A DNA stretch of 64,000 nt. Source: Anthostomella pinea (Eukaryota > Ascomycota > Sordariomycetes > Xylariales > Xylariaceae). Made by a program: the position numbers and the translations under genes. The notes beneath the pieces are model-generated. The model was not told the DNA's origin. It saw nothing but the letters and a program-made list of their open reading frames with translations, and ran no database searches. Positions 1 to 11,700 of this stretch are shown piece after piece (the stretch's first letter is position 1; each line of letters begins with the position of its first letter). The stretch lies in assembly GCA_963556695.1 (NCBI GenBank), contig CAUWAG010000003.1, positions 2,418,001 to 2,482,000 of the forward strand, in the 5' to 3' direction.

Positions 1-917
1 GCGGGACTGGACTGCAATATTCACCCTTCTCGAGTCGGGCAGGGCCGGATGGGATGCCCTCGCAGTCCGTAGCGCACGGGGCTTGGGAGGACTCCGGCAA
101 TGATTGCAGACACGACATTCACATATTCAAGTCGGAACCGCATGGGTTGTCAGGTGTTAATGAGATTCGAAGGCGTCTTTCGTATAATAATCCTAGCTGG
201 ACGGGCTGATATCACGTTCAAGTACTGCTCAGCAATTACGGGCTCCTGCTAGATCTCTGCCAGTTGATATGCAAATTGGTGTTTTCGCCCCCGGAGGTTA
301 ATTGGCGGGACGTCCCAGCCTGGCCGCGGGTCGGTTTATAAAGCACTGCCGATGGGAAAGGGAGGAATGTGGGCCAGACCACCCAAAGCAATGGGTTACA
401 CACATTTCGGGATGAATTAGGTCCAAGCTTCGGTACTGACCAGGCAATAATCGCTATGGATTGCGGCTATTTTGCCGTTGGGACTCCGAGCTGCACGTTA
501 TCACTGTTCAGATAACCCGTGTTGGTCCGGTCTGATATGCTTGACTACCATCAGCCGGAGCATTCCAGGGGAAGGCGGATCCCGCAGTCTGTACCACTTT
601 CCGACTTCTTCAACATTTCCAAACCCCTAGACCAACACCAACACACATCACACACACACACATCCGCGCGCGCAAACACCTACGCAGCCGTACCCCTACA
701 AGCCAACACGTGTCTCCTCGACGGATAGAAGGACAAAGAAACGGTGACGTCGAGCGGCCAACAAGATGTTTCGCGTTGCATCTCGATACGACTACTCAAT
801 TGCGTCTCGGCGCAAACGGAGGACGTTGGAAGATGTCGATATTGTTTGTGTTGGAAGCCGCCCTCCGAGTTGGCAATCGGACGACAGACAAAGGCCACTC
901 GCGGTGAGTCCACCCTA
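1..917. other. No gene recognised; short CA-type microsatellite
   Basis: No convincing coding region is visible. Short ORFs overlap in several frames and none resembles a known protein. A CA/CG-rich simple repeat lies near 640-672. The right edge is the target site of the adjacent LINE. Confidence 0.5.
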
Positions 918-932
918 CCGCTATGTCTATAA
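918..932. repeat. Target-site duplication, left copy (LINE copy A)
   Basis: The 15-bp word ccgctatgtctataa occurs here and again, identically, at 3338-3352. The two copies bracket the truncated LINE exactly, so they mark its insertion site. Confidence 0.9.
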
Positions 933-1527
933 TGTTTGTTTGTTTGTTTGTTTTGTATTTAACGTGGGGGGTATGTTTGTTTGTTTTGTATTTAACGTGG
1001 GGGGTAGCTCCTCAGTAGTGCAGACCACGCCTCCCAGAGCCTCTGCATCACAGGGTTGTGGAGGTCTCAAGAAAATAAGTACAGTCAGTCCCGCTCACGG
1101 GCCCATCCCCGTTGTTGCGGCGGTATGACCTTGGGGTCATCCATCTGGTCCTTCAAGAACAGCTATCTATCGGAGACAGATTGTTGAAAAGAACTTGCTC
1201 TTTTCCACGAATTTTGTCCATTTTGTGCTCCTCTCCCCTAAGTATTATAAACAGGCTGTCCTAGGCGAGTACCTAGGCAATAACCGATTTTTTTTTAGCC
1301 TCTTACAAAAGAAAATATATTGTGGTGTTTTTTTTTTCACCACAATTGCAGTGGTTGTTCGAGTCTGTATGTCCAAAGCGTTCGTGGTATCTGGCAAAGT
1401 CGCCATGTCCAGATCTGGCCGCTAGAAGTCTGTGTAGAGTGCTCCTCTTAAAGGATATAAGGCCTCTTTTAGTTATTGTATGTGAGTATACTTCTTGATA
1501 TTTAGGTTCTGATTGGTCTTTTTACCA

Positions 1528-1985
1528 TTAGTTGAACTCTTTCTTGCCCTTTCTCTTGAGATCTCTCTTGACCCAAGAGATTATAGGAAGGTTTATTGTG
1601 TCTGTTTTTAGCATAGCACCCTCTTTTGCTAATATATCGGCAGCTTCGTTACCATTAATATCTCTGTGTCCAGGAATCCACTTGACGGTCACTCCAGGAG
1701 TGTGTGCTGTGGCGAGTTCTTGGAATCGCAGAAAAATTTTCTGTGATGTCTCGGGTGGAGTCCCATTGAGCCCATCCACCACTGATGTGTTGTCCAGGCA
1801 GACATATAGCTGTTTCTGTGTCCAATTGCCCTGGCTGCTACAAGACCTTGGAGAGCACCATGGACTTCAGCATCCACTACTTCTGCTTGTAAAAGTCTGC
1901 CCCTTCCCCGGTATACTTCTTGTGTAGTGCCGCCTTTCCTGATGGTATAGCCCCATCCAGTGCGGGTTGTGCCTTGATCGTCCAA
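1528..1985 (-). pseudogene. LINE copy A RNase H domain, frameshifted
   Basis: Two overlapping reading frames together give an RNase H fold. The N-terminal piece carries the strand around GWGYTIRKGG and the conserved Glu in AEVHGAL. The C-terminal piece, in another frame, carries VKWIPGHRDINGNEAADILA, which holds the typical PGH and the last catalytic Asp. The frame change falls near 1780. The two frames mean the protein cannot be made whole, so this is a relic. It follows the RT relic in the direction of transcription. Confidence 0.8.
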
Positions 1986-2324
1986 TTGTGATCCATCTGA
2001 GTAGATGACAAGGTCTGTGTTCGTATTTCTTTCCTGTAGCTATTGCTTAAAGAGCTCTATTTCTTTGTCTTTATCTTTACGGACTGGGGGCTTCTTTCAT
2101 AATGGCTTGGTGAGTATTGGTCTCTGGAAGTCAGGGACTAATTGGAAGCTCCTTTATAGCCTTGTTGGTTCTTTGCGAGCTTGTATTTGGAACCTGCCAA
2201 CAAGAGGGTGTCTCTGGTCTACTCGTCCGAGTCGGAGGCCGTGACGTCTTCTTATTGACTCTGCAAGAATTCCTGCTGGAGGAATCTGTGATTCAAAGTA
2301 TAGGATATGTCCAGGGTGTGTTTT

Positions 2325-3337
2325 TTAGACTGGCAAGATAGCTCTGATTGCCGTTCGTAGTACAGCATCTATCGTTCTAAGAAGCCCTTTAATGCGACAT
2401 GCTGATGTCCCACCTAAGCTCCCAATTTTTTCTATTCCTGGGTACCAAGCCTCCAGGCCATGTGTAAGAATAGGAATAACACAAGTTTTCACAGCCCTCT
2501 TGGTTGACTTTACTGGAAGTCCTTTAACTATGTTGCATAGTCCTCGAAGGTGGTCTGTTACCCTACTAGCTTTCTTGGCCCAGTAAGAAATATGATCTTT
2601 GAAGTTCAGTTTTTTATCCAGGAAGACACCCAGCCATTGCATGGAGTTCTTTGCTGTTCTGTTCATTGTCCCGTGGCGGACCGGAGGATTATCTGAGTTC
2701 TTTTTCCGTGAGAAGTGCATGATCTCAATTTTGTCGGGATCAAATTCAATAGCATTGTTATGTTCCTGTTGATTGAGCAGGTAAAGATTTTCAGAAGCCT
2801 CTTTGGCTGTTTCTTTAAGGTCCTTTCCAATACAGAGAGTCGCTAGGTCGTCTGCATATCCAAAGCGTCTCCTTTTTATACTGAGTCGGGCACAGATTGG
2901 CTCTGTATACAGCATATAAAGGATTGGCGAAGCTGGTGAGCCTTGTGGTAGCCCACAAGTGAGAGCTTTTATATCGGTCACAATACCTTCAAACCGAACT
3001 CTTGCGGACCGTTCAGACATGAATGACTGGACCCATCTTATGAGAAAGTCTGGCCAGCCCTGTTCTCTCATGCGAACCACCAGCCGTCCCATTAGGACAG
3101 CGTCGAAGGCCCCTGTCACATCTGCTGTGACTACCGTTACAACAAGGCCTTGGTCAAGGGCCTGCTCAATATCGTGTATGAGTGCAGCTACCAAGTCGGC
3201 GGCAGAGCGCTTTGGCAGAGCTCCAAAATGTTGTGGAGCTAGAATTCTGAGTTTGATGACAAACCAGGCAATTCTTTTTGCAACGAGTCGTTCTAGGCCT
3301 TTGCCAAGACATGATAATAGCGATATTGGTCTGTAGG
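2325..3337 (-). pseudogene. LINE copy A reverse transcriptase fragment
   Basis: A minus-strand open frame carries RT palm motifs in order: TADVTGAFDAV with the first catalytic Asp, CGLPQGSPASPILYMLY, and FGYADDLATL with the catalytic Asp pair. The N-terminal finger region is missing because the element is truncated at 3337. Although the active-site residues remain, the fragment has lost the endonuclease and ORF1 and cannot be autonomous. The equivalent part of the copy at 37463-43050 has the box changed to YTDD. Confidence 0.85.
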
Positions 3338-3352
3338 CCGCTATGTCTATAA
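3338..3352. repeat. Target-site duplication, right copy (LINE copy A)
   Basis: Exact second copy of the 15-bp word at 918-932. Removing 933-3352 restores the presumed empty site. Confidence 0.9.
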
Positions 3353-3447
3353 GATATGCTCTTTGGGCAAGGCTGGATAGCTCAAGTGCGCCACTTGGCG
3401 AATGTGCACTCTATCGCGGCATTTCCAGTTTTTAGCCACATTCGACC

Positions 3448-4128
3448 ATGCCGGCCTCGAGCAGCAACGGGGCTGAAACCCGAGCCCGTGACGGGGACGG
3501 AAGTACTGCGACGGCGACACCCTCGGGCAGCAGAAGCGACCCCAATCCTTTCTGGCCGGTCGACGATTTTGACCGCACATAGATTCAGATCGCACATGCA
3601 GAGGCCGGTAGCAACATTATAGCTTCTACCCCGACCCCGTATAGCGACGCCTCCCAACCCCTACCGGACTCCCAAGGAAGTAGACTCATACCGAAAGACC
3701 AGCGACAGACATTCCTCGATGCTCTCGGAAAAGCAGCCCACAACGTGACATTGGATGCATCGGAGATGGTCAACCACGACGCGGTGAAGGTCAATCACTT
3801 CATGGGCATCATTAAGCCGCATTCAGGCTATGACATGGAGTATGGATGGCCTTGTTGGCTGGTGCTGGTTTCAGGCCTGCCATCGCCTAGACTATACCCG
3901 AATGCCAGAGATGAATTCACCGAAGGGTTGATCGACGAAACAAAGGCGGAGTTGAGCCTGATCGACTGCGACCAGGCGCCAGAGCGCTTCTTTAGGGCTA
4001 TCAAATTTGGAGATCAACTTGATCGGACGGGCAACAATTATAACTTTGACTATCTCGGCTTGCTCAAGCTGCCACATGGACAACTCGATCTATTGACACC
4101 AGCGCAGGCAGACGCTTCGCAACAGTAA
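3448..4128 (+). pseudogene. Hypothetical ORF with one in-frame TAG
   Basis: An ATG at 3448 opens a frame that stays open to the TAA at 4126-4128 except for a single TAG at 3580-3582. The protein would be about 226 residues. Its N-terminal 44 residues are rich in Ser, Thr, Asp and Gly, and the rest is mixed with no motif I recognise. The TAG could be a nonsense mutation (CAG or TGG origin), or the end of a spliced intron, since it sits in a CATAG context. No donor that keeps the frame stands out. The LINE inserted about 100 bp upstream may have removed its promoter. Function unknown. Confidence 0.35.
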
Positions 4129-4384
4129 GTGCAGGGATGTCCCTTTCTCGGGCGAGCGGAGATGCGTTCTTTGGCATTCTAGGTCACATCTTCTTTCGCA
4201 AGAGCTCCTCGTCAGGAGTGCACAGGATTTTCATCCAGCCGCCCTTGGATCTTCAGAAGCAGCACGGTTTTCCCGTACATTAGAGTCAGGCGCTGGGGAC
4301 TCGTCCACTGTCTTAGCTTTCGACCTTTATTCTCTTAATTACATTCATCTTACACCAAGCTCGTGATTAGGTGCTTCAAGTTAA

Positions 4385-5074
4385 ATGTTAGCGACTGATT
4401 GGGCAGGAGCTGTTGTACTAAATCCTGCTTTCGCTGTCCCAAGGTCACCGTATCCGAGCCGGTACTGGAAGCACGACTCAGTCGACCACGGGCCGATTGA
4501 AGCCAGCGTACTGGCTCAAGCTCGAAAATGCGGTCGGACAATCCTCTTTGCTTCTACCATTTTAGATCTATCACGCAACAGGAGTCAACAGATATTCCGG
4601 ATTCACCATGCATACCATCCATCGCACCACCCAGCAGCTGTGGAAGCTGGCCTCTGGTCGTGGGACAACAACGAGGCAGACTTGGTCGTTAGCTTCAGCG
4701 AACAGGCGGTTGGAAAGTTCGGAGGAGTCAATGTCGACCCCATCCCTCGGACTGCTGTGATTACTGCCTGTCAGGGGTACGTTGTAGGTCGGCGTCTGAG
4801 AAGCCACGATGGGAACCATCATAGTACTGCTGTTGTAATTGGCACGACGATGATTGCACGCGAGAAAGTCACTTGGTTGATCCAATACACCACACTTCAA
4901 TTCCTTCAGCTGTCGCCTGTCTTAAAGACCGCCCCCTTGATCTGTCCGCCCCCTACACCAACCGCGACTGACCACCCACCCACCATCCCGCACGTCTTGC
5001 GCCTTCGCCCACCAGGCCCATACGTGATCTCCCTGCGACCAACTCCTCAACACCTCTTCCTCCCCTATACGTGA
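4385..5074 (+). CDS. Hypothetical ORF, 229 aa, doubtful
   Basis: An ATG-initiated open frame of 229 codons ends at 5074, immediately before the 23-bp satellite. The C-terminal 50 residues are Pro-rich and run into sequence of satellite-like composition. No domain, signal peptide or membrane segment is evident. It could be a chance ORF in repeat-rich DNA. Confidence 0.2.
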   Translation: MLATDWAGAVVLNPAFAVPRSPYPSRYWKHDSVDHGPIEASVLAQARKCGRTILFASTILDLSRNRSQQIFRIHHAYHPSHHPAAVEAGLWSWDNNEADLVVSFSEQAVGKFGGVNVDPIPRTAVITACQGYVVGRRLRSHDGNHHSTAVVIGTTMIAREKVTWLIQYTTLQFLQLSPVLKTAPLICPPPTPTATDHPPTIPHVLRLRPPGPYVISLRPTPQHLFLPYT

Positions 5075-5105
5075 CTGGGCCATCTGCCTTCTCTGGTCTT
5101 CTTCC

Positions 5106-5540
5106 TGGTCAATTTATGACCTTCTCCTGACCCTGTATGTTCGTGTGCATCGGACCCCATCTCCCCCCGTCGCCGGTCAATTTATGACCTTCTGCCTGGT
5201 CGACTTATGACCTCCCTGTTGGCCAATTTATGACCTGGTTCCTCGTCAGTTGATGACCTTCTGCCTGGTCAATTTATGACCTCCCTGCTGGCCAACTTAT
5301 GACCTGGTTCCTGGTCAATCTATGACCCTCATCCTCGTCAGTTTATGACCTTCTGCCTGGTCAATTTATGACCGTCCTCCCGGTCAATTTATGACCTTCC
5401 TGGTCAATGTATGACATTCTTCCTGGTCAACTTATGACCTTCTCTCGATCTGTGTGTTCCTATGCATCGGATCACATCCTCCCCATTTCCCTCCTTCGCC
5501 GGTCAATTTATGACCTTCATCCTGGTCAACTTATGACCCT
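5106..5540. repeat. 23-bp tandem satellite, palindromic core
   Basis: About fifteen copies of a 23-bp unit are present, most in strict 23-bp register (for example at 5174, 5197, 5220, 5243, 5266 and 5289). The core is GGTCAATTTATGACC, an inverted pair of GGTCA/TGACC around a 5-bp AT-rich spacer. Spacers between cores are mostly CTTCnnCCT-like. Two interruptions (about 5125-5170 and 5445-5495) share a different phrase containing TGTGTTC and GCATCGGA. The same unit recurs at 6440-6503, 6628 and 13010-13097. Confidence 0.9.
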
Positions 5541-5639
5541 CTCTCGACCTCTGTGTTCCTGTGCATCGGATCCCACCTCACCCATCATCGTCTCGGATCC
5601 CGGCTTTCTTCTTAGCCTCTTCCTCTATTCCTTTCTCCT

Positions 5640-6420
5640 ATGTCCAAGTTAGTGCACCCCAATCCAACCCCCGCTCCCCGAGGAGGCCCTTGGGCCTCCC
5701 CTCCTCCCCTCCTCCCCCTTCCCCTGGAGCAGACCATTGGGTCTCCCCCTCCCGCTTTCCCCGGAGGAGACCCGTGGGCCTCCCCCTCTCCTTTCTCCCC
5801 GAGGCGGCCATTGGACCTCCCCTCGGTGTTTTTTGTTCTTTTCTTGTGCGTGTGTGTGTGTTGATGGAAGTTTTTTTCTTCTTCTTCATCGTTTCTCCGC
5901 CCGGACATGGGCTCCGGGTCTGACCTTTTTTCGGTCTCCCCGCCCCCTTTTCCCGGAAGAGAGAGCCTCGGGCCCCCTCTCCTTTCTCCCCGAGGAGGCC
6001 ATTGACCTGCCCTCGGTGTTTCTTTTTTCTTTTCTTGTTTGTGTGTGTGTGTCTGTGTGTGTGTGTGTGTTGATGGAAGACTTCTTCAATGTTTCCCCCC
6101 TGGACAGGGGCTCCGAGTCTGACCTTTTTTCGGTCTTGCCCCTCCCCCATACCCCTGGTATGGACGTCCCTCCAGGCCAGACCTTCGTTTTGGTCTTCGT
6201 GGCCCGGACCGCACCCTCTTCGACCTTTTTTCGGCCGCATGCTGCGATTGGCTGTAGCTGAGGATGTTGAGGGCTTCGGCCACAGCGCTTCCGCTTCCGC
6301 TTCTGGTTGTTGCGGGCGCGCTGGGCGTCAGAATGTGGATGGAGGACGGGGTCGGCATCGGCCTTTTGGCCGTTTGGTGGTGTGCATGGTGGTTTTTTTC
6401 TTCTGTTTTTTGGTGGTTGT
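5640..6420. repeat. GT-rich repeated modules with GACC-GGTC motif
   Basis: At least two copies of a roughly 185-bp module are visible (about 5820-5950 and 6010-6140). Each runs from CCTCGGTGTTT through a (GT)n stretch and TTGATGGAAG to GTCTGACCTTTTTTCGGTC. A partial third copy lies at about 6220-6420, and a related module lies beyond the LINE at 13213-13340. Long ORFs on both strands here are by-products of the simple sequence. The role is unknown. Confidence 0.75.
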
Positions 6421-6439
6421 TGAATGCTTGATCTCCTCC

Positions 6440-6503
6440 CCGGTCAATTTATGACCTTCTTTCTGGCCAATTTATGACCTACTTCCCGGTCATTTTATGA
6501 CCT
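6440..6503. repeat. Three further 23-bp satellite units
   Basis: Units begin at about 6442, 6465 and 6488, again 23 bp apart, with the GGTCA/TGACC core slightly varied (GGCCA in one). A single interrupted unit at 6628 marks the LINE insertion point. Confidence 0.85.
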
Positions 6504-6623
6504 TCTTCCCGAAGAGATGGACAAACGGAACATGGGAGCTTCATGCAAAAGCACGCGCTCACAGATCTTGGACTTGCATGTTTTGTAGATGTAGTGATCG
6601 CATGTCCTCTCTCTCGTAGCTCC

Positions 6624-6637
6624 TCCTGGCCAATTTA
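6624..6637. repeat. Target-site duplication, left copy (LINE copy B)
   Basis: The word tcctggccaattta is repeated exactly at 13010-13023. It is itself part of a satellite unit, so the duplication could in principle be coincidental. The junctions nevertheless fit the LINE ends precisely. Confidence 0.75.
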
Positions 6638-6804
6638 CACCTTTCCTAGTAAAAATCATCCGTGCACTTGCACTTGTTAGTACATCTGCGCACATCACAG
6701 CAAAATTCTTAACACTTGGCATTGTGCCATTATTTTGAATCTAAACACCAAGGGCAGAATCTCGAGATCCGCTTCACTCCCTACAAAGGGGACGAACTCA
6801 GCAC

Positions 6805-8634
6805 TTGATGATGGCGGCCCTCACAACCCCCCAGCGATCCATCAGAGTTGTAACGGACGCTGCTCAGTTCACCCGAGAACCTGAGCCTATCACCCCTTCC
6901 AACCTTGATCAGCGGAATAAGAAGAGGAAGCCTGCCAATGTCCAGGCTCCCCTGATAATTGACCTTACTAGAAAGCCCGCTACCCGATATTATGATATTA
7001 CTGCCAGCGCTTTTGTACCTCACCTAAAGGACCTTGAGCGCAAGGCCTGCATTAAGCAAATGGTCCTAGGACAGCTCGCTGACTGCCTGGACGACTATGT
7101 AAGCACCTACAACGGACCACAACAGTCTGAGTACAAGAGGGAGGCCCACTTAGTGGTTGAAATGATCTACAGTCACCTGAACACTGCTATCTTTTCTAGC
7201 ACTGACGGCACCTTCTATGCGCCCATCCGTGTCAAAAGCTCTGGGCCTATTGACACCACCACCACGAACGCGTGCGGGCAAGGCCCTTGGGGAAAGTCGT
7301 CCAAGCAGGTCTCCTGGGCGGGAGTGGCCAAAGCAGGCCACGTAACGAATTCAGGGGGCAACGCTATCACCTATGCCGGTGCCGGACCCTCCGCCCGCAC
7401 GTCCCGCCCCGGGGCTTCGGCGTCTGCCCTAGCCAGGGATGAGACACGAATTTTGATACGCCTAGATGAAGATCAATGCATACGGAGGGAGCAGCCCTTT
7501 ACTCTTCGCTCTGCAATCTGCAAGGAATTCAAAGACCTTGGGCTAGGCCTGGCTGACATGCCGGACATCAGCCCGACCAACACTGGTTGGTCTATCAGGG
7601 TGGCAACCAGAGGGATTAGGGAACAACTGCTAGGTCCGGAAGCGAAGCTGCGTCTAAAAAAAGTTACAAACGCTGTAGCAATAGATATTCCAGAGCGCTG
7701 GTTCATATACGTGGTGCCAGACATCCCCTAGAACTTCCCCGACTACGTGAACTTAGGCAACCACATCCAGACACAAGACGTGATCAAGGACGAGATATAT
7801 GCCCAGACAAAAGTACGCCCTGTCAAATGCAAGCCGTCTAGACAAGGCCCAGACCCCGCCACAGGCAGAGACAGCTGGATGATTTCTTTCTTAACACCTG
7901 TGAGGCCGTTCAGCCTCTTTAATAACAGCGGTTGCTCAAGGCTGGTTGAGAAGAAACCCATTATCAGCATCCACAACCCGGGATGTCAGGGCTATTGCTT
8001 TGCTAAGAAGTGCAACTAGGCTCACTGCTGTAATAACTACGGCGACCGAGTAAACGACCACAAGGCAAGTAAGCCCTGTGACCGACCTTCCCGCTGTGCA
8101 AACTGCCACGGCCCCTTCCCAGCAGGACATGATAACTGCATAGCAGCACCCAAGCGCGAGCATAGGGAGCTTGTGCGCCGTAATAAGAAGCAGCTCCAGA
8201 GTATCAGACGGGCTGGAGCCAAATGCTATAGAGAGGTCCACGACGTCACGTTGTTGGTGCCTAAAGGACTCGGCCAGAGCAGGTACGCACCTTCCAGTGA
8301 CCTGTTTGCGACCCAGAACAACCCCGGCGCCACTGCCAAGAGGAAGAAAAGGGCACTGAGCACCGGCTCACGGCCCAACCACGCGCCGTCATCAGGGGCC
8401 AGCACGATCTCCAGCTCCCCCGGCGGGACCACCTTGGAGAGACACTCAGTTGACGGGGACGGAGACACTGAGATGAGCGCCCCGGGACCGTTACAGGCCC
8501 CGGGGCCGTCCTCTCAGGCCTCTCAACCGGACCGGCCAAGGCTACGGCAAGGTCCCCAGCGCAAGGCTGCCAAGGCTGCCCTTGCAGCACCTGCAGGCTG
8601 GACCCGCAAACAACCCGAACTCCCTGAAGAATAA
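6805..8634 (+). pseudogene. LINE copy B ORF1 (gag-like, zinc knuckles)
   Basis: One continuous frame of 610 codons is interrupted by TAG codons at 7729-7731 and 8017-8019. The first 300 residues carry a variable N-terminus and a globular region around RILIRLDEDQCIRREQ. The part from about 7960 to 8170 has spaced Cys/His residues of CCHC type, including the run CANCHGPFPAGHDNC. The C-terminal 120 residues are Pro, Ser and Gln rich. In LINEs this protein binds the element RNA as a nucleoprotein. Apart from the two stops the frame is intact, so the loss looks recent or purely mutational. Confidence 0.8.
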
Positions 8635-8718
8635 TGCCAGGACGCCAACGTCCTGATAAGAAGCGGCGCCACCGCAAAGGACAACGCTAGCAACATAAAT
8701 CACCTGACCTATGTGTGA

Positions 8719-11700
8719 TTTGGTGCAATACAGGCAAAGGGATACCACAGTACAACACTATCCTCGAGCTCGGCTGGGCGCGGGGCGCTGATGTCATCCA
8801 TGTCAACGAGCCTTGGACGGGCCCGGGGACAAGGACACAGAACCACCCCGGGGTTTGAATCATATGCCCCGGTAGACTTGTGGAATACTACTCAGGATCG
8901 CCCACAGGTCATGATGTATATGCGGAAGGGGCAGAGGGTCAAGGCCCAACAGAAGAGACCTATTAGTACCCGAGACGTGCTTTGGCTGGATATCAATGGG
9001 TATACCATGCTCAACATCTACCGGTCACCGCGCTCTGACGAGATGATCGACTACCTCATTAGCATCAAAGCACCGGCTAATTTCTTAATCAGAAGAGACC
9101 TGAATGTTCACCACCCCACGTTTAAGCCCGGAATGAAAGGCCGAAATAAAAGGGCCAACATAATAAAGTGGATGACTAATAGCGCCCTGTATTTCACAGG
9201 CATACCAGGGCAAGCCACCCATTGTGCCGGTCATGTCGTTGACATAGCGCTTACTAACATTCCTTTCGTTAAGACAGAGGTGTGCCAGGAACTGGCCAGT
9301 GGATCGGACCACAACATCCTGTTAACTACTATTCCCGGCTGGGGGACCGAATTGTTGGAACAGTACCATTACAAGGTCAAGGAAGAGAACTTGCCACACT
9401 TCTCTATCCTTATATAGACAGAAATGGCTTCTATGCCTGACCAGACGGACATCAAGTTCAAGCGGCACTTAGACAACTACGTGGACAAGCTCATAAAAGT
9501 GTTACAATCGGCCCTTATCACTATCGGCATACCCGCCACAGGCAACGATAAAGGAGCCCCCTGGTGGACCAAGGACTGCAAAGAGGCCTATCACATCTAC
9601 AGAGCCTCGGAAGCTATCAGGCCCAACAATCAGATGGAGTTCAAAGAGGAGCATCGCACCTTCCTTTCTGTGGTCCGCAAAGCCAAATAAGAGTATTGGC
9701 GGAAGATCATCGATTCTGCGCATACTAATAAGGACCTGTACAAGATCGTCGGCTGGCATAAGCTAGGTGCCTGACTCACGTCCCCACTGATCAAGGTGGG
9801 CGACAGGGTAGTTGAGTCCACCCAGAAGAAGGCTGAAGTGCTGGTAAAAGAGGTGTTAGCACGCTTCTCAGATCACGACGACCTGGACTATGATCCACTG
9901 GAAGGATAGGAGCCCTCTGAAGCCAAGCTCTACTAGGACACCACGGTGTCTTTGGAAGAAGTCAAGCAGTATACCGTCGGGGTTACCAGCACCTCCCCCG
10001 GCATAGACGGGATCACAGTGAGGCTGCTCAAGGCCTGCTGGGAACACATCAAGGACGCCGTACACAACGTTTTTTTGCTCTGTTTATGACTATGGCACTT
10101 TCTTGCAGCCTGGCGGGATACAGAGGTGTCAATGATCCTTAAGGTCAGGAAAAAAGACCGCTCTTTGGTCCGATTTTGGCAGCCAATTATACTACTCTCT
10201 TGCCTTGATAAGGGGCTAAAACAGTTACTAACAAAGCAAATGGCCTGGACGGCGCTCTCTCAAGGTATCATCAGTGCCCAACACGGGGGCGCGCTGCCTA
10301 AACGGTCATGCATGGACCTCGTTCTGTCCTTCGCCCACGAGGTTGAAGCAGCATTTGCTAAGGGACTCAAGGTCTCTCTCATCACAGTTGACATACAGGG
10401 TGCATTTGACGCGCTTTTAGTGCGCCGGCTGCTGGAACGCATGCAGAAGTAAGGCTGGCCCCTAGCCTGCCTTGAACTGGTTAAGTCCTTTCTTAAAAAG
10501 CGGAGGGCCAAAGTCCGGCTTGAACGTGTCTCTACAGACTTCAAGAACATTAAGTGTGGCACCCTCCAGCGCTCTCCGTCGTCCCCAGTCCTCTACATGC
10601 TGTACCTGGCAGAGCTTCTGTTACAAGACCCGGAGCTCCGTTTCAGGTACGCCGACGATCTCTCCCTCTGCAGGGTATCAAAGTCACTACAGCAGAACGC
10701 TGAGATACTAGCAGATAACCTTAAGCAGGTCATGCAGTGGGGAGACGAGAACAAGGTCTTCTTTGCTCCTGAGAAGTACGAGCTGGTTCATATCACCAGA
10801 AGCCAAGATACCTCTAACCCCTCTCTGGTGGTAGGTGACCGTCTCATTATCGACCCTGTCCAAGAACCCGAGGGTAGCGGAAAGGAGCCAGCACTACGCT
10901 AGCTAGGGGTTTGGATTGATTGGAAATTCACTCTCAAACGACATGTTCAGGAACGTGCTGGCAAAATTATGCAGTTATCCCGGCATATACGAAACCTAGC
11001 CAACACCAAGTACAGACCCCTGGCATCCGGACTACGGAAATTTGTGATTACCTGTGTCCTCCTCATGGCGCTATACGGGTCAGAAGTCTATTACGGCAGA
11101 CAGGAGAAGCCGCCACGCAACCAGTCACAGACAGGCAAGCCTAAAGTTAGTACTGGTGTAGGATGGCATATTAACACCCTGCAGAGATCTATCATGATGG
11201 TGGCACGGGCGGCACTGCCGTGCTGGCGGACCACACCGAACAATGTCATTTTCAGGGATGCTGGCCTCCCCACGGCAGAGTCGGCGCTTAACACAGCGCT
11301 ATGGCGGTTTGTTTTCAGGCTACGGACTATAAATAAGAAGCATTCTTTTATCAAGCGAATCCAATTCCCGGCGATTATACAGGGCCATGATACAGGCGGC
11401 TTTCAACACCCTAAAACCAAATTACAGCTAGTAGCTTGCTTGCTATCCCCTGTACAGCGGTCCTTACTGGTGCCACTACGCTTTATGCCTGGCTGTAGGA
11501 TCAATCCAACCGGAGGTATCGACAAGGAACAGGCTGCCAAGAACTTCAAGACCTGGTTTGAGGCTCTGCCACTACATGACGTGATGGTCTTCTTAGACGG
11601 CTCAAAGGAACGGATGCACGTCGGATACGGCTATGCGATCTATCAGGGCGGGCGCTTGCTCGCCACTGGCAAGGGTCGCCTAGACCCGTGTTCTATCGTG

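Larger units (their letters stand above)
933..3337 (-). mobile_element. 5'-truncated non-LTR retrotransposon (LINE copy A)
   Basis: This element lies on the minus strand. Its 3' end is at 933, with a short (TTTG)n-type tail as read on the plus strand, and it is truncated at 3337 inside the reverse transcriptase region. A perfect 15-bp target duplication flanks it. It encodes part of an RT, an RNase H and a C-terminal CCHC-type segment. The terminal 3' sequence is present twice in tandem (about 933-970 and 971-1005). The same family occurs as a near-complete copy at 37463-43050, and the two are visibly similar over their shared length. The arrangement of RT, RNase H and a Cys/His tail resembles fungal Tad-like LINEs. 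That class name comes from domain order, not a search. Confidence 0.88.

Noticed and set aside
5106..5540. CRISPR-like regular array
   Set aside because: The spacing is regular, but the spacers are repeated too, units are only 23 bp, and the genome is fungal. It is a satellite.
5638..6261. 200- and 174-codon ORFs on both strands
   Set aside because: They translate the GT-rich and C-rich repeats (His-Thr and Pro-rich strings) and are composition artefacts.
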